From Actinomycetes bacterium (GTDB lineage Bacteria; Actinomycetota; Actinomycetes; DATJPE01): a DNA stretch of 33,938 bases. Below the pieces are notes generated by a model. The model worked only from the letters and a program-made list of their open reading frames with translations. It was not told the origin of the DNA and made no database searches. This document shows, in pieces, positions 25,411-33,784 of the stretch (its first letter is position 1; each line of letters begins with the position of its first letter). A program made the translations under genes and the position numbers. The DNA lies in NCBI GenBank assembly GCA_035506535.1, contig DATJPE010000006.1, positions 1-33,938 on the forward strand. Direction: 5' to 3'.

Positions 25411-27735
25411 ATGACCACCGGTGAGCCGCCCGAGGCGCGCCGCGCTCAGGCCAGCCTGGCCGAGAGCGTGCGCTCGCTCGACGACGCCGCTTTGGCCCGC
25501 CTGCTCACCGCCCGCCCCGACCTGCTGCACCCGGTGCCGTCGGACCTGGCCGCACTCGCCGCGCGAGCCGTCACCCCGTCCTCGGTCAGCCGGGCGCTGG
25601 ATCGCCTGGACGCCTGGACGCTCGCCGTCGCCGAGGCGGTCGTCGTGCTGCCCCCGCCGGTCGCTCCCGCGTCGGTCCTCGCCGTGCTCCCCGGCGCGAG
25701 CCTGGACGACGTCGACCGGGCGGTCACCACGCTGCGCGAGCAGGCCCTGCTGTGGGGGCCGCACGAGGACCTGCGGCTGCCGCGCAGCGTGGTCGACGCG
25801 TTCGGCTCGACCCCCGCCGGTCTCGGGCCGTCCTTCGCCGCCCGCCCCGCGGTCGCCACGCTCGTCGCCGACCGGGAGCGCCTCTCCGCGCTGCTCTCGC
25901 AGGCCCCGGAGGGGGCGCTGCAGGCGCTCGACCTGCTCGTCTGGGGACCCCCGAGCGGCCGGGTGGACAACGCCGAGCGGGCGGTCGACCCGGCCAGTGC
26001 CCGCACCCCGATCGAGTGGCTGCTGGCGCACGGCCTGCTCGTGCCCACCGGGCCGGACGCCGTGGTCCTGCCGCGCGAGATCGCCCTGGCCCTGCGGGGT
26101 GCGCTCTACCGCGAGAGCCCGCTCGCCCCGCCGCCGGCCGCGACGCTCACCCACCGCCCGGCCGACGTGGACCGGACCGCGGCGGGGCAGGCGTTCGCGT
26201 TCGTCCGCCTCGTCGAGGCGCTGCTCGAGGCCTGGGGCATGGACCCGCCCCCGGTCCTGCGCGCCGGGGGCCTCGGCGTGCGCGAGCTTCGCCGTACTGC
26301 CGCCGCCCTCGACGTCGACGAGCGCACCGCCGGGCTGGTCGCGGAGACGGCGTACGTCTGCGGGCTGCTCGCCCCCGACGGGGAGTCCCCCGAGCGATTC
26401 GCGCCGACCCCCGAGTACGACCGCTGGCTGGCCACGGACAGCGCCGACCGGTGGGCGAGCCTCGTCGCCGGTTGGCTGGCCACCACGCGGGTGGCCGGCT
26501 GGGTCGGCGAGCGGGACGAACGGGACCGGCCGCTCGCGGCACTCGGGCCGGACCTCGACCGCGGCGCGGCGCCGGGCCTGCGGATGGCGGTCGTCGAGGA
26601 GCTGGCGCAGCTGCCCCCGGGAGCGGCGGAGACGACCGCGTCGATCGAGGCGCGCGTGGCGTGGCGGCGCCCCCGGCGGGCCGCTCGGCTGCGACCGGCG
26701 CTGGTCGGCTGGACCGTCGATGAGGCCGAGCGACTCGGGGTGACCGGGCGCGGCGCGCTCTCCGAAGCGGCGCGTGTGCTGCTGCACGAGGGCCCGGAAG
26801 CGGCTGCCGACGTCCTGGAGCCGTTGCTGCCGGAGCCCCTCGACCACGTGCTCCTGCAGGCCGACCTCACCGCGGTCGCCCCCGGCCCGCTGGAGTCCTC
26901 CCTCGCCGCCGAGCTGGCCCTCATGGCCGACGTCGAGTCGACGGGGGGCGCGACCGTCTACCGGTTCACCCCGGCGTCCGTGCGGCGCGCGCTCGACGCC
27001 GGACGCGCCGCCTCCGACGTCCACGCCTTCCTCAGCGCCCGCTCCCGCACCCCGGTGCCGCAGCCTCTCGCCTATCTCGTCGACGACGTGGCCCGCCGGC
27101 ACGGCATCATGCGGGTCGGTACGGCACGGGCGTACGTGCGCTGCGACGACCTCGCGGTGCTGGACGAGGTGATGGCCGACCGGCGGGCCGATCGGCTGCG
27201 GCTGCGCCGCCTCGCGCCGACCGTGCTGGTCGCGGCGGTGACCCCCGACGAGCTGCTCGCAGGCCTGCGGGAGATGGGCTACGCCCCGGCGGCGGAGTCC
27301 GACACCGGGACGGTCGTCGTCCGCCGACCGGACCAGCACCGCACCCCTCCGCGCCGCCGACCCGCGCCGGTGGGCGCCGAGCCGCCGCCGCCGTCGGAGG
27401 TGCTCGTCGTCGCGGCCGTACGCGCGCTGCGGGCCGGCGACCGCGCGACGACCGCCCCGCGCGGGCCGGTCGTCGGACCGGCGCTGGGCGGCGTGCTGCC
27501 GCGCACGCCCGCCGCGCAGACCTTGGCGCTGCTGCGCGACGCCCTCGCCGACGAGCGGCCGCTGTGGATCGGCTACGTCGACTCCGACGGCGGCGTCAGC
27601 GAGCGGGTGATCGATCCGGTCCGCCTCTCCGGAGGTTCCCTCACCGCCTTCGACCACCGTACCGGCGAGCTGCGCACCTTCCCGGTGCACCGGATCACCG
27701 GCGCCGCGACCATCGACGAGGACGCCCCGCCCTGA
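25411..27735 (+). CDS. Helicase-associated (Helicase_C_3) protein with WYL-like C-terminus
   Basis: A 774-residue protein of the family usually annotated as helicase C-terminal-domain or helicase-associated protein, related to mycobacterial Rv0862c. The N-terminal half has winged-helix-like repeats (SLDDAALARLLTARPDLL, RALDRLDAWTLAVAEAVV, LLWGP...LPRSVVDAF). Residues about 480-630 are the XPB/Ssl2-like Helicase_C_3 region (LDHVLLQADLTAVAPGPLE-type strand). The last 60 residues are WYL-like: PLWIGYVDSDGGVSERVIDPVRLSGGSLTAFDHRTGELRTFPVHRITGA. No Walker motifs are present, so it is not itself a helicase. It is close to the XPB gene on the same strand, suggesting a DNA-repair partnership; the mechanism is unknown. 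Confidence 0.85.
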   Translation: MTTGEPPEARRAQASLAESVRSLDDAALARLLTARPDLLHPVPSDLAALAARAVTPSSVSRALDRLDAWTLAVAEAVVVLPPPVAPASVLAVLPGASLDDVDRAVTTLREQALLWGPHEDLRLPRSVVDAFGSTPAGLGPSFAARPAVATLVADRERLSALLSQAPEGALQALDLLVWGPPSGRVDNAERAVDPASARTPIEWLLAHGLLVPTGPDAVVLPREIALALRGALYRESPLAPPPAATLTHRPADVDRTAAGQAFAFVRLVEALLEAWGMDPPPVLRAGGLGVRELRRTAAALDVDERTAGLVAETAYVCGLLAPDGESPERFAPTPEYDRWLATDSADRWASLVAGWLATTRVAGWVGERDERDRPLAALGPDLDRGAAPGLRMAVVEELAQLPPGAAETTASIEARVAWRRPRRAARLRPALVGWTVDEAERLGVTGRGALSEAARVLLHEGPEAAADVLEPLLPEPLDHVLLQADLTAVAPGPLESSLAAELALMADVESTGGATVYRFTPASVRRALDAGRAASDVHAFLSARSRTPVPQPLAYLVDDVARRHGIMRVGTARAYVRCDDLAVLDEVMADRRADRLRLRRLAPTVLVAAVTPDELLAGLREMGYAPAAESDTGTVVVRRPDQHRTPPRRRPAPVGAEPPPPSEVLVVAAVRALRAGDRATTAPRGPVVGPALGGVLPRTPAAQTLALLRDALADERPLWIGYVDSDGGVSERVIDPVRLSGGSLTAFDHRTGELRTFPVHRITGAATIDEDAPP

Positions 27736-27757
27736 CCGTCCGCAGCCCGAGCGGGGG

Positions 27758-27825
27758 CGGCGGTCAGGACCCGTGCGTCAACGGCGGTGAGGACGCCTGC
27801 GTCTCCGGCGGTCAGGACGAGCGCG
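27758..27825. repeat. 24-bp imperfect tandem repeat, nearly three copies
   Basis: CGGCGGTCAGGACCCGTGCG begins the first unit (27758-27781); units two (27782-27805) and three (27806-27825, partial) differ at a few bases. The array lies in the gap between the convergent helicase-associated and lipoprotein genes, and the third unit contains the lipoprotein stop codon. Tandem duplication of that gene's last codons is the simplest origin. Confidence 0.6.
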
Positions 27826-28348
27826 CGGACGCGATCATCGAGGCGACGCCGGACGGCAGGCTCGACGGGACCGACGAGGGCAGGCCGGAGGGCACCGTGG
27901 AGGCGGGGGCCGAGGCGCCGGCGAGGCCCGTGCAGTTCTTCATCGTCCAGATGACGATGTTCCCGATCGCCTTCTGCGCGTCCGCGGAGATCGAGGGCGC
28001 CTTGGCGGTCCCCACCTGCCCCGCCGCCGTGCGATAAGCGTCCGCAAGGGTCTTCACGTCGTCCTTGATCTCGGCAGGTGCCGACGCCTGCAGCTGGTCG
28101 GCGAACTGCCGCAGCTTGGTGGCCGCGTCAGACATGGTGCCGGCGCTCGCGAGGCCGTTGCCCGCGGTCTCGAAGACACGGCAGAACGCGGCAGCGCCGG
28201 CCGCTCCCACGGAGGCCTGGCTGGCCGAGGGTGCGGCCGAGGCGGCCGACGAGGCGGACGAGCCGCCTCCGCTGCTGCTGCTCCCGCAGGCGGTCGTCGC
28301 CAGGGCGACCACCACGAGGGCCGGGGCGAGGGCGTGAGACGTGCGCAT
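27812..28348 (-). CDS. Small secreted lipoprotein
   Basis: A 178-residue protein starting at ATG 28348. The lipobox is LATTACGSS (lipid-anchored Cys21), followed by a Ser/Gly/Ala linker. The mature domain (about 54-143) is alpha-helical: FCRVFETAGNGLASAGTMSDAATKLRQFADQLQASAPAEIKDDVKTLADAYRTAAG...IGNIVIWTMKNC. Two Cys at its ends (FCRVF and KNC) could form a disulfide. The C-terminal 35 residues are Pro/Ser repeats (VPSGLPSSVPSSLPSG). Such helical lipoproteins are common in actinomycetes and have no assigned function. It is divergent from the XPB gene. Confidence 0.72.
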   Translation of the reverse strand: MRTSHALAPALVVVALATTACGSSSSGGGSSASSAASAAPSASQASVGAAGAAAFCRVFETAGNGLASAGTMSDAATKLRQFADQLQASAPAEIKDDVKTLADAYRTAAGQVGTAKAPSISADAQKAIGNIVIWTMKNCTGLAGASAPASTVPSGLPSSVPSSLPSGVASMIASARSS

Positions 28349-28510
28349 GGGGGGAGTCTCGCAGCGCCCGCGAGGGACGCGACAGTGAGGATGCCCTAAC
28401 GGGAGATGTGGCTTGCTGCTGGCCCGGCGCCGGCGCGAGTTGGGTGATGTCGGCGGACCGGGGGAGACTGTGGGCTCGGTGCCCGGCAGGGCGTGAGCAG
28501 GGGAGGGCGT

Positions 28511-30172
28511 GTGGGCGACGGACCGTTGATCGTCCAGTCGGACAAGACGCTGCTGCTCGAGGTCGACCACGCCGACGCCGACGCCTGCCGCCGCGCCATC
28601 GCCCCCTTCGCCGAGCTGGAGCGGGCGCCGGAGCACGTCCACACCTATCGGCTGACCCCGCTCGGCCTGTGGAACGCGCGCGCCGCGGGCCACGACGCCG
28701 AGCAGGTCATCGACGCGCTGCTGACGTACAGCAGGTACGCCGTGCCGCACGCGCTGCTCGTCGACCTCGCCGAGACCATGGACCGCTACGGCCGGCTCAC
28801 CTTGCTCAACCACCCGACGCACGGGCTGGTCCTGGAGTCCAGGGACCGCCCGGTCCTCGAGGAGGTGCTGCGGTCGGCGAAGGTGCGGCCGCTGGTCGGT
28901 GCCCGCATCGACGACGACACGGTCGTGGTGCACCCGAGCGAGCGGGGCCACCTCAAGCAGGTCCTGCTCAAGCTGGGCTGGCCGGCCGAGGACATGGCCG
29001 GCTACGTCGACGGCGAGGCGCACCCGATCATGCTGCGCGAACAGGGCTGGACGCTGCGCCCGTACCAGCTGGAGGCGGCGGAGGGCTTCTGGCACGGCGG
29101 CTCCGGCGTCGTCGTGCTGCCCTGCGGCGCCGGCAAGACGATCGTGGGCGCCGCGGCGATGGCGCGCGCGCAGGCGACGACGCTGATCCTCGTCACCAAC
29201 ACCGTCGCCGCCCGGCAGTGGAAGGCCGAGCTGCTGCGGCGGACCACGCTAACCGAGGACGAGATCGGCGAGTACTCGGGGTCGCGCAAGCAGATCAGGC
29301 CGGTGACGATCGCGACGTACCAGGTCATGACCACCCGCCGCAAAGGCGTGTACGCGCACCTGGAGCTCTTCGACGAGCGCGACTGGGGGCTGATCATCTA
29401 CGACGAGGTGCACCTGCTGCCGGCGCCGATCTTCCGGTTCACCGCGGACATCCAGTCCCGGCGCCGGCTCGGCCTGACCGCGACCCTGGTGCGCGAGGAC
29501 GGCCGCGAGGGCGACGTGTTCTCCCTCATCGGGCCGAAGCGCTACGACGCCCCGTGGAAGGACATCGAGGCCCAGGGCTGGATCGCCCCCGCCGACTGCG
29601 TCGAGGTGCGGGTGACGCTCACCGACCACGAGCGGCTCGTCTACGCCACGGCCGAGCCGGAGGAGCGCTACCGGCTGTGCGCGACCGCACGGTCCAAGCG
29701 CGACGTGGTCCGCCGGCTGCTGGAGCGCCATCCCGGCGAGCAGGTACTCGTCATCGGCCAGTACATCGACCAGCTCGACGACCTGGGCGCCGACCTCGAC
29801 GCCCCGGTGCTCAAGGGCGAGACCACCGTGCGGGAGCGGGAGCGGCTGTTCGAGGAGTTCCGGACCGGGCAGCTGCAGACCCTGGTCGTCAGCAAGGTGG
29901 CCAACTTCTCGGTGGACCTGCCCGAGGCGGCGGTCGCGATCCAGGTGTCCGGCACGTTCGGGTCCCGGCAGGAGGAGGCGCAGCGGCTCGGCCGCGTGCT
30001 GCGGCCCAAGTCCGACGGGCGTACCGCCCGCTTCTACACCGTCGTGTCCCGCGACACCGTCGACGCCGACTTCGCCGCGCACCGGCAGCGCTTCCTCGCC
30101 GAGCAGGGCTACGCCTACCGCATCGTCGACGCCGACGACCTCGGTTCCCTCGACCAGGCGCCCGGAGTCTGA
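28511..30172 (+). CDS. XPB-type DNA repair helicase
   Basis: A 553-residue superfamily 2 helicase, very close to mycobacterial XPB (Rv0861c) by recognisable sequence: the N-terminal DGPLIVQSDKTLLLEVDH, damage-recognition-like region, then Walker A LPCGAGKT, DEVH box (IIYDEVHLLPAP), LGLTATLVREDGREGDV (the RED motif of XPB) and motif VI QRLGRVLRPK. It unwinds 3'-5' with ATP. In bacteria its part in repair is not as clear as in eukaryotic TFIIH. GTG 28511 is preceded by GGGAGG at 5 bases; the upstream GTG at 28493 lacks one. The helicase-associated gene lies 0.8 kb away with a lipoprotein gene between them. It ends 5 bases before the structured repeat at 30178. Confidence 0.93.
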   Translation: MGDGPLIVQSDKTLLLEVDHADADACRRAIAPFAELERAPEHVHTYRLTPLGLWNARAAGHDAEQVIDALLTYSRYAVPHALLVDLAETMDRYGRLTLLNHPTHGLVLESRDRPVLEEVLRSAKVRPLVGARIDDDTVVVHPSERGHLKQVLLKLGWPAEDMAGYVDGEAHPIMLREQGWTLRPYQLEAAEGFWHGGSGVVVLPCGAGKTIVGAAAMARAQATTLILVTNTVAARQWKAELLRRTTLTEDEIGEYSGSRKQIRPVTIATYQVMTTRRKGVYAHLELFDERDWGLIIYDEVHLLPAPIFRFTADIQSRRRLGLTATLVREDGREGDVFSLIGPKRYDAPWKDIEAQGWIAPADCVEVRVTLTDHERLVYATAEPEERYRLCATARSKRDVVRRLLERHPGEQVLVIGQYIDQLDDLGADLDAPVLKGETTVRERERLFEEFRTGQLQTLVVSKVANFSVDLPEAAVAIQVSGTFGSRQEEAQRLGRVLRPKSDGRTARFYTVVSRDTVDADFAAHRQRFLAEQGYAYRIVDADDLGSLDQAPGV

Positions 30173-30177
30173 CCTAT

Positions 30178-30247
30178 CCCCCACTTGTGGCGGGATCTAC
30201 GTCTCTCGTGGCTCGTCGAGTGACGGTCAGCCCGCCACAGGTGGGGG
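30178..30247. repeat. Structured intergenic repeat, copy 2
   Basis: CCCCCACTTGTGGCGGG (30178-30194) is mirrored by CCCGCCACAGGTGGGGG (30231-30247), pairing at 16 of 17 positions. Between them an inner hairpin CGTCTCTCG...CGAGTGACG (30200-30225) has one mismatch. Copy 1 at 24013-24085 shares CCACT(A/T)GTGGCGGGAT and CGAGTGACGG plus the right arm. It lies between the 3' ends of the XPB and DUF4031 genes, and the last six codons and stop of the latter fall within it. Confidence 0.75.
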
Positions 30248-31015
30248 TGGTTCGGCGGCGAGGACGATCCGCCGGGCGATCGCCGGTACGTCTGCCGAGT
30301 CAACGTCGACGACGAGGTCGGCAACAGCCTCGAACCAGTGCCCGCGCTGCTCGTCCTGTCGCTGGAAGAACTCCGCAGGGTCACCGTCGAGCCAGGGACG
30401 CCCGGCCCCCGACCCGACCCGGCGGACCAGCGTCTCGACGCTCGCCCGCAGGTAGACGACGTACGCCTCTCGCAACAGGGCTCGGCCGTCGACCCGCTCC
30501 ACGACCGAGGCGGCGGCCCCGGCCACGAACGGGCCGGGTCGGTCGAGGATGACACGCAGGCACTCCACCTCGGCGTCGTGCAGGCCGTCCCAGCCGAGGA
30601 TCGTGGCGGCCTCGGCCAGCGGATGGCCGGTGACCTCGGCGAGCACCACGTCGTTGTCGACCAGCGCCCACCCGGTCTGCTCCACGACGGCATCGCCCAC
30701 GGTGGTCTTGCCGGCACCCATGAGGCCGACGAGCATCACCTTGGGGGCCGGCCGTGGAGCCGTACGCCGCCGGCGAAGCCCCGCGGCCGTCAACCGGGCG
30801 AGGAGCTCGCGACCCGTGACCACCGTCGCGCCCGCGTCGACGCAGCGCGGCAGGTACTCCTCGGGCACGTCGTAGTGGTCGCCGCCGAATCCCCGCCGAG
30901 GGATGTCGAGCCGCTCGGCGAACGCGTGCAGCTCCCGCATGCTGACGTCGCTCGTGAGGTGCGCCCACAGCCGACCCCGCCACGGCCAGACCGCCTGGTC
31001 GACGAGGATCGCCAC
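30227..31015 (-). CDS. DUF4031 domain fused to a shikimate-kinase-like P-loop kinase
   Basis: A 262-residue two-domain protein. Residues 1-80 are DUF4031: VAILVDQAVWPWRGRLWAHLTSDVSMRELHAFAERLDIPRRGFGGDHYDVPEEYLPRCVDAGATVVTGRELLARL. Residues about 90-255 resemble shikimate/gluconate kinases: Walker A GLMGAGKTTVG, VDNDVVLAEVTGHPLAEAATILGWDGLHDAEVECL, YLRASVETLVRRVG and RPWLDGDPAEFFQRQDEQRGHWFEAVADLVVDV. The Gly-Gly-Gly substrate loop of true shikimate kinases reads GAAAS, so another substrate is likely. The start is GTG 31015, 7 bases after a TAGGGT box. The C-terminal PPPVAG is coded by the repeat at 30178-30247. Confidence 0.8.
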   Translation of the reverse strand: MAILVDQAVWPWRGRLWAHLTSDVSMRELHAFAERLDIPRRGFGGDHYDVPEEYLPRCVDAGATVVTGRELLARLTAAGLRRRRTAPRPAPKVMLVGLMGAGKTTVGDAVVEQTGWALVDNDVVLAEVTGHPLAEAATILGWDGLHDAEVECLRVILDRPGPFVAGAAASVVERVDGRALLREAYVVYLRASVETLVRRVGSGAGRPWLDGDPAEFFQRQDEQRGHWFEAVADLVVDVDSADVPAIARRIVLAAEPPPPVAG

Positions 31016-31022
31016 CTCACCG

Positions 31023-31028
31023 ACCCTA
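31023..31028 (-). promoter_or_regulatory. Leaderless-type -10 box of the DUF4031-kinase gene
   Basis: TAGGGT on the minus strand ends 7 bases before GTG 31015, the spacing also seen at photolyase, serC and the helicase-associated gene. Confidence 0.45.
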
Positions 31029-31126
31029 GATCCTCGCCGATGCCGCACCCCGACCCTGCCTCGACTCACCCGACGTCCGAGCCACCTCCGCGCGGGCCGC
31101 GGTCGGGGAGTCGGCGGAGAGCGGGG

Positions 31127-31528
31127 TCACCTCACGCCGGCGAAGAAGTGCCGCAGCGGTTCGGGTCCGTCGGTCGCGGGATCGACCACAGTCGCGACGT
31201 CGCGCAGCCGGGCGGCCGACCCCGCGGAGTTGCTCACCACGAGGACCGGCCCCGGATGCCGGGCCGCCAGCAGCACGAAGTCCCCGTCGCCGCTCACCAG
31301 CACGAGCGGGTCCGGCCCGGGGAGGTAGGCCTGGGCCAGCACGACGTCGGCCCGCTGCCAGCCGGCCTCCTCCACCAGCCGCGCTCCGGCCGGCCACGAC
31401 GTACGGGCCAGCGCCTTCGCCCGACCCGCCACGACGATGTCACCGGGGTCGTCCAGCTCGGCCAGCACGGAGAGGAACACCCGCAGCCGCGACGGCTCGA
31501 CGTTGTCGGCGTCGACCAGCACCTGCAC
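31127..31528 (-). CDS. NYN/PIN-like domain protein (putative RNase)
   Basis: A 133-residue protein with the NYN-type PIN fold: N-terminal strand and acid in VQVLVDADNVEPSRLRVFLSVLAEL, then RADVVLAQAYLPGPDPLVLVSGDGDFVLLAARHPG, where Asp and the GDGDF motif supply metal-binding acids. Such domains are usually metal-dependent RNases acting on RNA processing or decay. It is short but complete for a stand-alone NYN protein. GTG 31528 is chosen because the core strand starts at once; no strong ribosome-binding site is seen. It is divergent from the HelD gene, which starts 160 bases away. Confidence 0.72.
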   Translation of the reverse strand: MQVLVDADNVEPSRLRVFLSVLAELDDPGDIVVAGRAKALARTSWPAGARLVEEAGWQRADVVLAQAYLPGPDPLVLVSGDGDFVLLAARHPGPVLVVSNSAGSAARLRDVATVVDPATDGPEPLRHFFAGVR

Positions 31529-31688
31529 ACCCCGATCGTCTCGCGCCGCGCCCTGGTGTCCACGCAGCGGCGGCCCTAGGCCCACGGCGCGGCCGAACTC
31601 GCTGGGACGATGCAGCCCGGAGGCGCTAGCCTGCGGGGCCCCCCAAAACCCCCTCGCCGCCACCTCCCAGACACGGAGGCGCTTCGTC

Positions 31689-33704
31689 GTGCCCGACACC
31701 GACCCCACGCTGGAGGGTGAGCGCGCCCGGTTGGAGGCGGCGCGCGCGGACCTGGCGGCGATGCGGCAGCGGACCGCCGAGCTGGAGGTGCGGGGCGGCG
31801 ACGCCGTGTCGGCGGCCTACCTGGCCGCGACGCTCTACCACCGGACCCGTGCCCTCGAGGACGACTCCAGCACGCCGCTGTTCTTCGGGCGTATCGACAT
31901 GGACGGCGGGCCGACCCCTGGCCGGTGGTACGTCGGCCGCCGCCACGTGCACGACGCCCACGGCAACCCGGTCGTCGTCGACTGGCGGGCCGACGTGTCG
32001 CGCGCCTTCTACCGGGCCACCCACACCGAGCCCATGCACGTCTCGATGCGTCGCCGGTTCGGTTTCGAGCACGGCCGGATGACGGCGTACGAGGACGAGC
32101 ACCTCCTCGACCGGGCCGAGCACGAGCGGCGCAGCGCCATCCTCACCGCCGAGATCGAGCGACCCCGAACCGGGCCGATGCGCGACATCGTCGCGACCAT
32201 CCAGCCCGAGCAGGACCTCCTGGTCCGCACCGACCTCTCCCGCAGCGTGTGCGTCCAGGGCGCTCCGGGAACCGGCAAGACGGCGGTCGGGCTGCACCGG
32301 GCAGCCTGGCTGCTGTACGCCCACCGGGACCGCCTGCGCCGCAGCGGCGTGCTCGTCGTCGGGCCCAACCGCGCGTTCCTGCACTACATCGGGGAGGTGC
32401 TCCCCGCACTCGGCGAGGTCGAGGTCGCCCAGGCGACGGTCGAGGAGCTCCTCGGCGGGGTGCCGGTGCGTGCGGTCGATCCGGTCGAGGTGGCGACGCT
32501 GAAGGGCGACGCCCGGATGGCCGAGATCCTGCGCCGCGCGGTCTGGGGCTCGCTGCGCGCGCCGACCGAGGCGTTGGTGGTGCCGCTGGGGTCACGTCGC
32601 TGGCGGGTACCGGCGTACGTCGTCGCCGACGCGGTCGCCGCCCTGCGCGAGCGCGGGATGCGCTACGCCGCCGGCCGGGCGGCCCTGCCCCAGCGCCTCG
32701 CCCACGAGGTGCTGCTCCTCATGGAGCGGGAGGGCGTGACCACCGACGATCGGGTCCAGGACCAGGTCGCGCGCTCCCGCGCCGTCCGCGCGTACGTCGA
32801 CACGGTCTGGCCGGCTCTCGACCCGGTCCGCCTGCTCCTGCGACTGCTCGGGGAACCAGCGACCCTGGCGGCGGCGGCCGACGGGATCCTGGCCGAGGAC
32901 GAGCAGCGCCTGCTGACCTGGCCCCGACCCGCTCGCGGGCCGGCGAGCGCCCCCTGGTCCGCCGCGGACACGGTGCTGGTCGACGAGCTGCGCGACCTGC
33001 TCGAGCGGACGCCCAGCCTCGGCCACGTCGTCCTGGACGAGGCCCAGGACCTCTCCCCGATGCAGCTGCGCGCCGTGGGACGCCGCTGCTCCACCGGTTC
33101 GGCGACCGTGCTCGGGGACATCGCGCAGGGCACCACGCCCTGGTCGACCCCGTCGTGGGAGGCGGCCCTGACCCACCTGGGCAAGGCGGACGCCCACCTC
33201 GAGGTGCTCGCCCGCGGCTACCGCGTCCCGGCCGCCGTCATCGACTTCGCGGCTCGCCTGCTCCCCGCCACGGCGCCCGAGCTCACGCCGCCCGTCTCCG
33301 TGCGCGAGGACCCGGGGCTGCTCGTCGTCGAGCGCACGCCCACGGGCGCCCAAGCCGCCGGCGGGGCGGTCCGGCGCGCCCTCGCCTTCCTCGACCGGGA
33401 GGGCTCGGTGGGCATGATCGCGGCCGACCATCGGATCGGGGACGTCGCGGCCGAGCTCGCGCGGACCGGGACGCCGTACACGTTGCTCGGCGACGACGAC
33501 GAGACCGATTCCCGCCTGACGCTGGTGCCCGCGTCGCTGGCCAAGGGCCTGGAGTTCGACTGGGTCGTGGTGCTCGAGCCCGCCCAGATCGTCGCCGCGG
33601 AGCCGCGCGGCCTGCGGCGCCTGTACGTCGTCTTGACCCGGGCCGTCTCGGGCCTGGCTGTCGTCCACGCCGACGACCTGCCCGCGCTCCTGGTCCGCGA
33701 CTGA
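31689..33704 (+). CDS. helD: HelD-type RNA polymerase-recycling helicase (UvrD-like)
   Basis: A 671-residue UvrD/Rep-like ATPase. GTG 31689 follows GGAGG at 8 bases. An N-terminal coiled coil (PTLEGERARLEAARADLAAMRQRTAELE) is the arm that enters the RNA polymerase secondary channel in HelD proteins. FFGRIDMDGG...WYVGRRHVHDAHGNPVVVDWRADVSRAFYRAT is the HelD signature region. Walker A GAPGTGKT is at 191-198, with motif II VVLDEAQDLSPMQL further on. The final domain has ASLAKGLEFDWVVVLEP and LYVVLTRAV. HelD releases stalled RNA polymerase; the actinobacterial relative HelR protects against rifamycins. I cannot separate HelD from HelR by eye, and the rifamycin-associated element is not seen upstream. 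A TAGCCT box lies about 55 bases before the start. Confidence 0.87.
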   Translation: MPDTDPTLEGERARLEAARADLAAMRQRTAELEVRGGDAVSAAYLAATLYHRTRALEDDSSTPLFFGRIDMDGGPTPGRWYVGRRHVHDAHGNPVVVDWRADVSRAFYRATHTEPMHVSMRRRFGFEHGRMTAYEDEHLLDRAEHERRSAILTAEIERPRTGPMRDIVATIQPEQDLLVRTDLSRSVCVQGAPGTGKTAVGLHRAAWLLYAHRDRLRRSGVLVVGPNRAFLHYIGEVLPALGEVEVAQATVEELLGGVPVRAVDPVEVATLKGDARMAEILRRAVWGSLRAPTEALVVPLGSRRWRVPAYVVADAVAALRERGMRYAAGRAALPQRLAHEVLLLMEREGVTTDDRVQDQVARSRAVRAYVDTVWPALDPVRLLLRLLGEPATLAAAADGILAEDEQRLLTWPRPARGPASAPWSAADTVLVDELRDLLERTPSLGHVVLDEAQDLSPMQLRAVGRRCSTGSATVLGDIAQGTTPWSTPSWEAALTHLGKADAHLEVLARGYRVPAAVIDFAARLLPATAPELTPPVSVREDPGLLVVERTPTGAQAAGGAVRRALAFLDREGSVGMIAADHRIGDVAAELARTGTPYTLLGDDDETDSRLTLVPASLAKGLEFDWVVVLEPAQIVAAEPRGLRRLYVVLTRAVSGLAVVHADDLPALLVRD

Positions 33705-33744
33705 CCCGAGCCGCCACGGCCCCGTGGACCGGGCAGGCACGCGA

Positions 33745-33784
33745 GAAGGGGCGGCCGCTCCCTTGCGGGAGGGGCCGCCCCTTC
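33745..33784 (+). terminator. Strong hairpin terminator after helD
   Basis: GAAGGGGCGGCC (33745-33756) pairs perfectly with GGCCGCCCCTTC (33773-33784), and CTCCC/GGGAG extends the stem around a TTGC loop with one mismatch. It lies 41 bases after the helD stop. There is no long U tract, as is usual for actinomycete terminators. Confidence 0.75.

Noticed and set aside
24865-27690. 941-residue frame ending with the cold-shock domain
   Set aside because: The part upstream of GTG 25242 is antisense to the helicase-associated gene; only the last 125 residues are a real protein.
30227-31015. Authentic shikimate kinase (aroK)
   Set aside because: The substrate-binding Gly triplet is changed to GAAAS, the DUF4031 domain is fused in front, and no aro genes are nearby.
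31560-31688. Rifamycin-associated element before helD
   Set aside because: I looked for the long inverted motif known upstream of helR/arr-type genes and did not see it in this leader.
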